DNA of 17,492 nucleotides from CAZKGE01 sp964541695 (lineage in GTDB: Bacteria; Bacillota; Clostridia; Christensenellales; CAG-138). Location: NCBI GenBank assembly GCA_964541695.1, contig CAZIRB010000041.1, positions 1-17,492 of the forward strand, read 5' to 3'. The notes under the pieces were generated by a model. It worked only from the letters and a program-made list of their open reading frames with translations. It was not told where the DNA came from and searched no databases. A program made the translations under genes and the position numbers. Shown piece after piece: positions 14,801 to 17,492 of this stretch (the first letter of the stretch is position 1; each line of letters begins with the position of its first letter).

Positions 14801-15897
14801 TCCACGCGATGGACGATAGGCTCGTCAAGCTGGATATCCTCGGCCACGACGACCCGACCGCGCTGCGGCTGCTCGAGGAGCTTACGGGCGTCGACCCGAA
14901 GACGCTGCCGCTCGACGATCCCGAGACCATGCGCATCTTCTCGACAAGCGAACCGCTTGGCGTCGACCTGTCCGAGCTCGGCTGCTCGATCGGGACGCTG
15001 GGCGTGCCGGAGTTCGGCACGGGCTTTGTGCGCGGCGTGCTCGAGGCCACGCGGCCGACGCAGATGGAGGAACTGATCCGCATCGCGGGCCTGACGCACG
15101 GCACGGACGTGTGGCTCAACAACGCCGAGCCGCTCGTGATGAACGGCATCGCCAAGCTCTCCGAGGTGATCTGCACGCGCGACGACATCATGAACTATCT
15201 GATCGCGCACGGCATGGAGGCCAAGCTTTCGTTCACCATTATGGAGCGCGTGCGCAAGGGCAAGGGGCTGACGCCGGAGATGGAGAAGGCGCTTAATGAC
15301 CAGCAGATCCCCGCGTGGTTTATCGACTCGTGCAAGAAGATTAAATACATGTTCCCGCGCGGGCACGCGGTCGCGTACGCAACGATGTCCTACCGCATCG
15401 CGTACTATAAGGTCCATCACCCGCTGGCGTTCTACGCGGTGTATTTTACAGTGCGCGCGGACGCGTTCGACGTAACGATGGCTTTTGGCGGCGAGAAAAA
15501 GGTGCTCGCCACGATCCGCGCGCTGGAAAAGGCCGCGCAGAGCGCGGATTTTGCCGAAAAGAAACGAAACCGCGAGCTGCAGACGATCCTCGAGGTCGTG
15601 TACGAGATGAACCTGCGCGGCATCTGTTTGCTGCCGGTCGATCTCTACCGCTCGCAGGGCACGAAGTTTACGATAGAGGACGGCGCGATCCGCCCCGCGT
15701 TCAACACGGTACCGGGCGTGGGGAACACCGCGGCCTCCGCGCTCGTGTTCAAGCGCGGCGAGCCGCCGTACCTGTCCGTCGAGGATTTTCAAAAGCGCAC
15801 GGGCGCAAACAGCGCGGTCGTCGGCATGCTCGAAAAATGCGGCTGTCTGACCGGCCTGCCGCAGAAAAACCAGATTTCACTGTTTGAACTTGCCTAA
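11884..15897 (+). CDS. polC: DNA polymerase III PolC-type alpha subunit
   Basis: Main replicative polymerase of low-GC-type Gram-positives, with built-in proofreading. The 1337 residues run in order: a short N-terminal domain (1-70), a low-complexity linker rich in Ala, Glu and Pro (71-105), an OB fold (about 108-225), and the PHP domain start HLHTKMSTMDGLT (239-251). A DnaQ-type exonuclease is inserted with FDIETTGLK (Asp318, Glu320), HNARFD (Asp403) and HRAVDDAEA (His456, Asp461). The PHP domain resumes through VVATGDVHF. The polymerase core has RGSVGSSFVATMAGITEVNP, a zinc module (Cys804, 807, 830, 833) and catalytic PDIDLNF (Asp859, Asp861). It is about 100 residues shorter than B. subtilis PolC (1437), mainly at the N-terminus. 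The start is TTG at 11884, with GAGG 5 nt upstream, immediately after ispG. The first in-frame ATG comes 13 codons later. Confidence 0.97.
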   Translation: MDEILKQALKDARMNEAALSIREAVMQRDANAIRVTLCSVTPISAEQLEGVRRAMERALPGLALSLDVLEAAEAAQDADPESHPERPVLSASAAVAPTAPKGEPGCRVLLGRTIRGGRITPISALAEGNAAVTIAGSVVSAEAVESFAGQKDDKFRLRINLTDYTNSIHCACALPTEDKRRELLTAALEAGKKGGELVVRGVCKVGRFGKELQVFVNDINVRPANLRNDSASDKRVELHLHTKMSTMDGLTDVEAAFLTAKRFGHRALAITDHGVVQSFPDAAKASKKTGVKAIFGLEGYLLPDTELIGLDRTFVVFDIETTGLKPEQCEIIEIGAVKLQGGRVVDRFSTFIDNGAVIPSYITELTRITNGMVAGAPGLRDALSAFGRFCEGCVLVAHNARFDMGFVQYHGAKVSLPFEIPFADTLMLARYLLPGLPNYKLDTVCGRYGVDISGHHRAVDDAEATAQVFGRLIDELRTRGIATVPVTSVLAEHETGKKKGRHIKTNHIILLARTQAGLKNLYRLVSRSHLDHFRTKPLIPKSLLSIYREGLLLGSACEQGELYQAALAGADDETLARIAAQYDYLEIQPLCNNAFLVRGGTVTSDEALRSINQRIVSLGERLNIPVVATGDVHFLEPHDADYRKILMCKLGYADAEQQAPLYFKTTDEMLEEFSYLGAETARRVVIDAPNEIADRCGALKPFPDGTHAPKIENAERELTGMALARAHELYGDPLPAIVQARLDRELNSIIGNGFASLYLMAQRLVHKSLSDGYLVGSRGSVGSSFVATMAGITEVNPLRPHYVCPNCKHSDFDIDRLLYACGVDMPDQNCPVCGTQYGKAGYDIPFEVFLGFDGDKTPDIDLNFSGEYQPVAHKYVEEMFGAGHAFRAGTISGLAERKAYECIQNYMEVTGKTLRRAEQERLCQGCLDVKVTTGQHPGGIVIVPKDEDILDFTPIQYPADKVDRDTVTTHFDFHAMDDRLVKLDILGHDDPTALRLLEELTGVDPKTLPLDDPETMRIFSTSEPLGVDLSELGCSIGTLGVPEFGTGFVRGVLEATRPTQMEELIRIAGLTHGTDVWLNNAEPLVMNGIAKLSEVICTRDDIMNYLIAHGMEAKLSFTIMERVRKGKGLTPEMEKALNDQQIPAWFIDSCKKIKYMFPRGHAVAYATMSYRIAYYKVHHPLAFYAVYFTVRADAFDVTMAFGGEKKVLATIRALEKAAQSADFAEKKRNRELQTILEVVYEMNLRGICLLPVDLYRSQGTKFTIEDGAIRPAFNTVPGVGNTAASALVFKRGEPPYLSVEDFQKRTGANSAVVGMLEKCGCLTGLPQKNQISLFELA

Positions 15898-15911
15898 CCG
15901 AAAGCAACATC

Positions 15912-15940
15912 TTGACTTTTTTTTAGAAGTTGGCTACACT
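15912..15940 (+). promoter_or_regulatory. Promoter of the valS T-box transcript
   Basis: TTGACT at 15912-15917 and TACACT at 15935-15940 are separated by 17 nt. The start would fall near 15947, just before Stem I of the T-box. No terminator is visible between polC and this promoter. Confidence 0.75.
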
Positions 15941-15960
15941 AATACAAGTTTCATAAAACT

Positions 15961-16192
15961 GCGCTGAAAAAGAGGAGTACCGTCCGGATCGGCAAAGAGA
16001 GGCCCGCCGCTCGCTGCGAGGCAGGCCGCCGGGGAAGGCGGGAAGGTCGCTTTGGAGCATGGGCCGCGAAAGATAGTAGCGGTTCACGGTTTGCCCGCGT
16101 TATCGGGCGTCGAGTGGAACGGCGTTTTGCCGTTCAACAAAGGTGGTACCGCGAGCGTCCGCTTCGTCCTTTGACGATGCGGGCGTTTTATT
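15961..16192 (+). ncRNA. T-box riboswitch, valine (GUC specifier), controlling valS
   Basis: Leader RNA that reads uncharged tRNA-Val and allows valS transcription when the tRNA is not aminoacylated. Stem I closes with 15961-15968 paired to 16051-16058 (one G-A mismatch). It contains the AGTA / GAA loop-E strands, the AAAGAGAG bulge at 15994-16001, and an apical stem pairing 16002-16008 with 16020-16026. The specifier loop holds GTC at 16046-16048, a valine codon. Stem III is GAACGGC (16117-16123) with GCCGTTC (16129-16135). The T-box GGTGGTACCGCG is at 16142-16153. In the antiterminator, CAAAGG (16138-16143) pairs with CCTTTG (16168-16173) and GCGA (16151-16154) with TCGT (16164-16167), leaving the 7-nt TGGTACC bulge. 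TGGT fits a tRNA 3' end of ACCA. The whole gap between polC and valS is explained by this element and its promoter. Confidence 0.95.
16156..16192 (+). terminator. Regulated intrinsic terminator of the valS T-box
   Basis: CGTCCGC (16156-16162) pairs with GCGGGCG (16179-16185) with one G-T wobble. TCGTC (16164-16168) with GACGA (16173-16177) extends the stem, followed by TTTTATT. The inner arm shares bases with the antiterminator, so the two folds exclude each other. It may also stop transcripts coming through from polC. Confidence 0.92.
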
Positions 16193-16222
16193 ATGTAAAC
16201 ACAGCAAGGCGAGGGAAAGCGT

Positions 16223-17492
16223 ATGAACGAGACAATGGCGAAAACCTACGACCACTTGAGCGTGGAATCGAAATGGTACAAGCTCTGGGAGGAGCGCGGG
16301 TATTTCCACGCGCGCGTCAATCCGGACAAGAAGCCGTACTGCATCGTAATCCCGCCGCCGAATATCACCGGCAAGCTCCACATGGGGCATGCGCTCGACG
16401 AGACGCTGCAGGACGTGCTGACGCGCTATAAGCGTATGTGCGGCTTTGAGACGCTCTGGCTGCCGGGCACGGACCACGCGTCCATCGCGACGGAGGTCAA
16501 GATCGTCGAGGGCATGGCCAAGGAGGGCCTTACCAAGCAGGACATCGGCCGCGAAGCGTTCCTCAAGCGCGCGTGGGACTGGCGCAACGAATACGGCACC
16601 GCGATCGTCAAACAGCTGCGCTTCCTCGGCTCGTCGTGCGACTGGGCGCGCGAGCGATTCACGATGGACGAGGGCTGCAGCCGCGCCGTGACGAAGGTGT
16701 TCTGCGACCTGTACGACAAGGGTCTCATCTACCGCGGCGACCGCATCATCAACTGGTGTCCGGACTGCAAGACCGCGCTTTCCGACGCCGAGGTGGAGTA
16801 CGAGGAGCAGGACAGCCACCTGTGGCATGTGCGTTACGACGCGCCGGACAGAAGCTATTCCATCACCGTGGCCACGACGCGGCCGGAGACGATCTTAGGC
16901 GACACGGGCGTTGCGGTGCATCCCGACGACGAGCGGTACAGGCATCTGATCGGCAAGACCGTGGTCGTGCCGTGCACGGGCCGCGAGGTGCCGATCGTGG
17001 CGGACGAATACTGCGAGATGGAGTTCGGCACCGGCGCGGTGAAGATCACGCCCGGCCACGACCCGAACGATTTCGAGGTCGGGCAGCGCGCGAACCTGCC
17101 GATTCTGCGCGTGTTTACGGACGACGGACACATTAACGAATTGGGCGGCAAATACGCCGGGCTGGACCGCTACGCGTGCCGCGCGGCGATCGTGAAGGAC
17201 CTGGACGAGAGCGGAGCGTTGGTGAGGACCGAGAAGCACGCGCACAACGTCGGCACATGCTACCGCTGCCATACGACGATCGAGACGATCGTGTCCAAGC
17301 AGTGGTTCGTGGAGATGAAGCCGCTGGCCAAGCCCGCCATCGAGGCCGTGCGTTCCGGCGACATCCGCTTTGTGCCGGAGCGGTTCGAGAAGACGTACTT
17401 CAACTGGATGGAGAATATCCGGGACTGGTGTATCTCGCGCCAGCTCTGGTGGGGGCACCGAATCCCGGCGTACTACTGCGACGCGTGCGGCG
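16223..17492 (+). CDS. valS: Valine--tRNA ligase, N-terminal part (3' end outside window)
   Basis: Class I aminoacyl-tRNA synthetase that charges tRNA-Val and edits mischarged threonine. The frame is open to the window end, giving about 423 residues of an expected 870-900. Visible are the HIGH motif as PPPNITGKLHMGHA, LWLPGTDHASIATE, KRAWDWRNEYG, RFLGSSCDWARERFTMDEG, and the zinc-type INWCPDCKTALSDAEVEYE. The editing-domain blocks ATTRPETILGDTGVAVHP and FGTGAVKITPGHDPNDFEVG also appear, then ISRQLWWGHRIP near the end. GTDH and ITPGHDPNDF separate ValRS from IleRS and LeuRS. ATG at 16223 follows GAGGG and starts MNETMAKTYDHLSVESKWYK; the second ATG at 16235 is a weaker alternative. The valine specifier of the upstream T-box agrees with the product. 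The KMSKS loop lies beyond the window. Confidence 0.98.
   Translation, partial: MNETMAKTYDHLSVESKWYKLWEERGYFHARVNPDKKPYCIVIPPPNITGKLHMGHALDETLQDVLTRYKRMCGFETLWLPGTDHASIATEVKIVEGMAKEGLTKQDIGREAFLKRAWDWRNEYGTAIVKQLRFLGSSCDWARERFTMDEGCSRAVTKVFCDLYDKGLIYRGDRIINWCPDCKTALSDAEVEYEEQDSHLWHVRYDAPDRSYSITVATTRPETILGDTGVAVHPDDERYRHLIGKTVVVPCTGREVPIVADEYCEMEFGTGAVKITPGHDPNDFEVGQRANLPILRVFTDDGHINELGGKYAGLDRYACRAAIVKDLDESGALVRTEKHAHNVGTCYRCHTTIETIVSKQWFVEMKPLAKPAIEAVRSGDIRFVPERFEKTYFNWMENIRDWCISRQLWWGHRIPAYYCDACG

Noticed and set aside
14467..15792. Second long reverse-strand open frame (441 codons) opposite polC
   Set aside because: Same cause as the other antisense frame; no ribosome binding site or recognisable domains, and forward polC is intact here.

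Overview
This window is a dense, GC-rich block of bacterial housekeeping genes, all on the + strand. Gene content and order point to a Gram-positive Firmicute of the class Clostridia. The evidence is the Gram-positive replicative polymerase PolC, the IreB-RuvX-DUF1292 trio, a TIGR04086-type membrane protein beside YajC, a T-box riboswitch ahead of valS, and the run rpsB-tsf-pyrH-frr-uppS-cdsA-dxr-rseP-ispG-polC. GC-rich codon use suggests one of the GC-rich clostridial lineages, perhaps Christensenellales-like. The genus cannot be fixed by eye.

Layout. (1) 1-1250: the C-terminal half of a NifS/IscS cysteine desulfurase, a NifU/IscU scaffold and a 56-residue single-span membrane protein, closed by an intrinsic terminator. 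(2) 1280-2194: a promoter, yajC, a strong terminator, and a four-span TIGR04086-like membrane protein. (3) 2271-3529: ireB and ruvX behind a near-consensus promoter, then a DUF1292 gene with its own promoter and a leader of about 117 nt. (4) 3567-5418: a strong promoter, a structured leader, rpsB and tsf, closed by a terminator. (5) 5448-6974: pyrH, then a promoter, frr and a small PASTA-like protein overlapping frr. (6) 7038-11876: uppS, cdsA, dxr, rseP and ispG, tightly packed with 1-4 nt overlaps at several junctions. (7) 11884-15897: polC. (8) 15912-17492: a promoter, a T-box leader with a valine GUC specifier, and valS, which runs off the window end.

Functional themes: Fe-S cluster assembly (NifS/NifU, with IspG as a possible client), translation (S2, EF-Ts, RRF, ValRS), envelope lipid and isoprenoid supply (Dxr and IspG in the MEP pathway, UppS for undecaprenyl diphosphate, CdsA for CDP-diacylglycerol), membrane protein handling (YajC, RseP), nucleotide supply (PyrH), and DNA replication and repair (PolC, RuvX).

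I found no CRISPR array, insertion sequence, phage gene, tRNA, rRNA or accessory defence system. I do not see an undescribed multi-gene system here. The items worth a second look are small: uncharacterised small proteins, structured 5' leaders, an unusual uppS translation start, and a few sequence variants in otherwise conserved enzymes.
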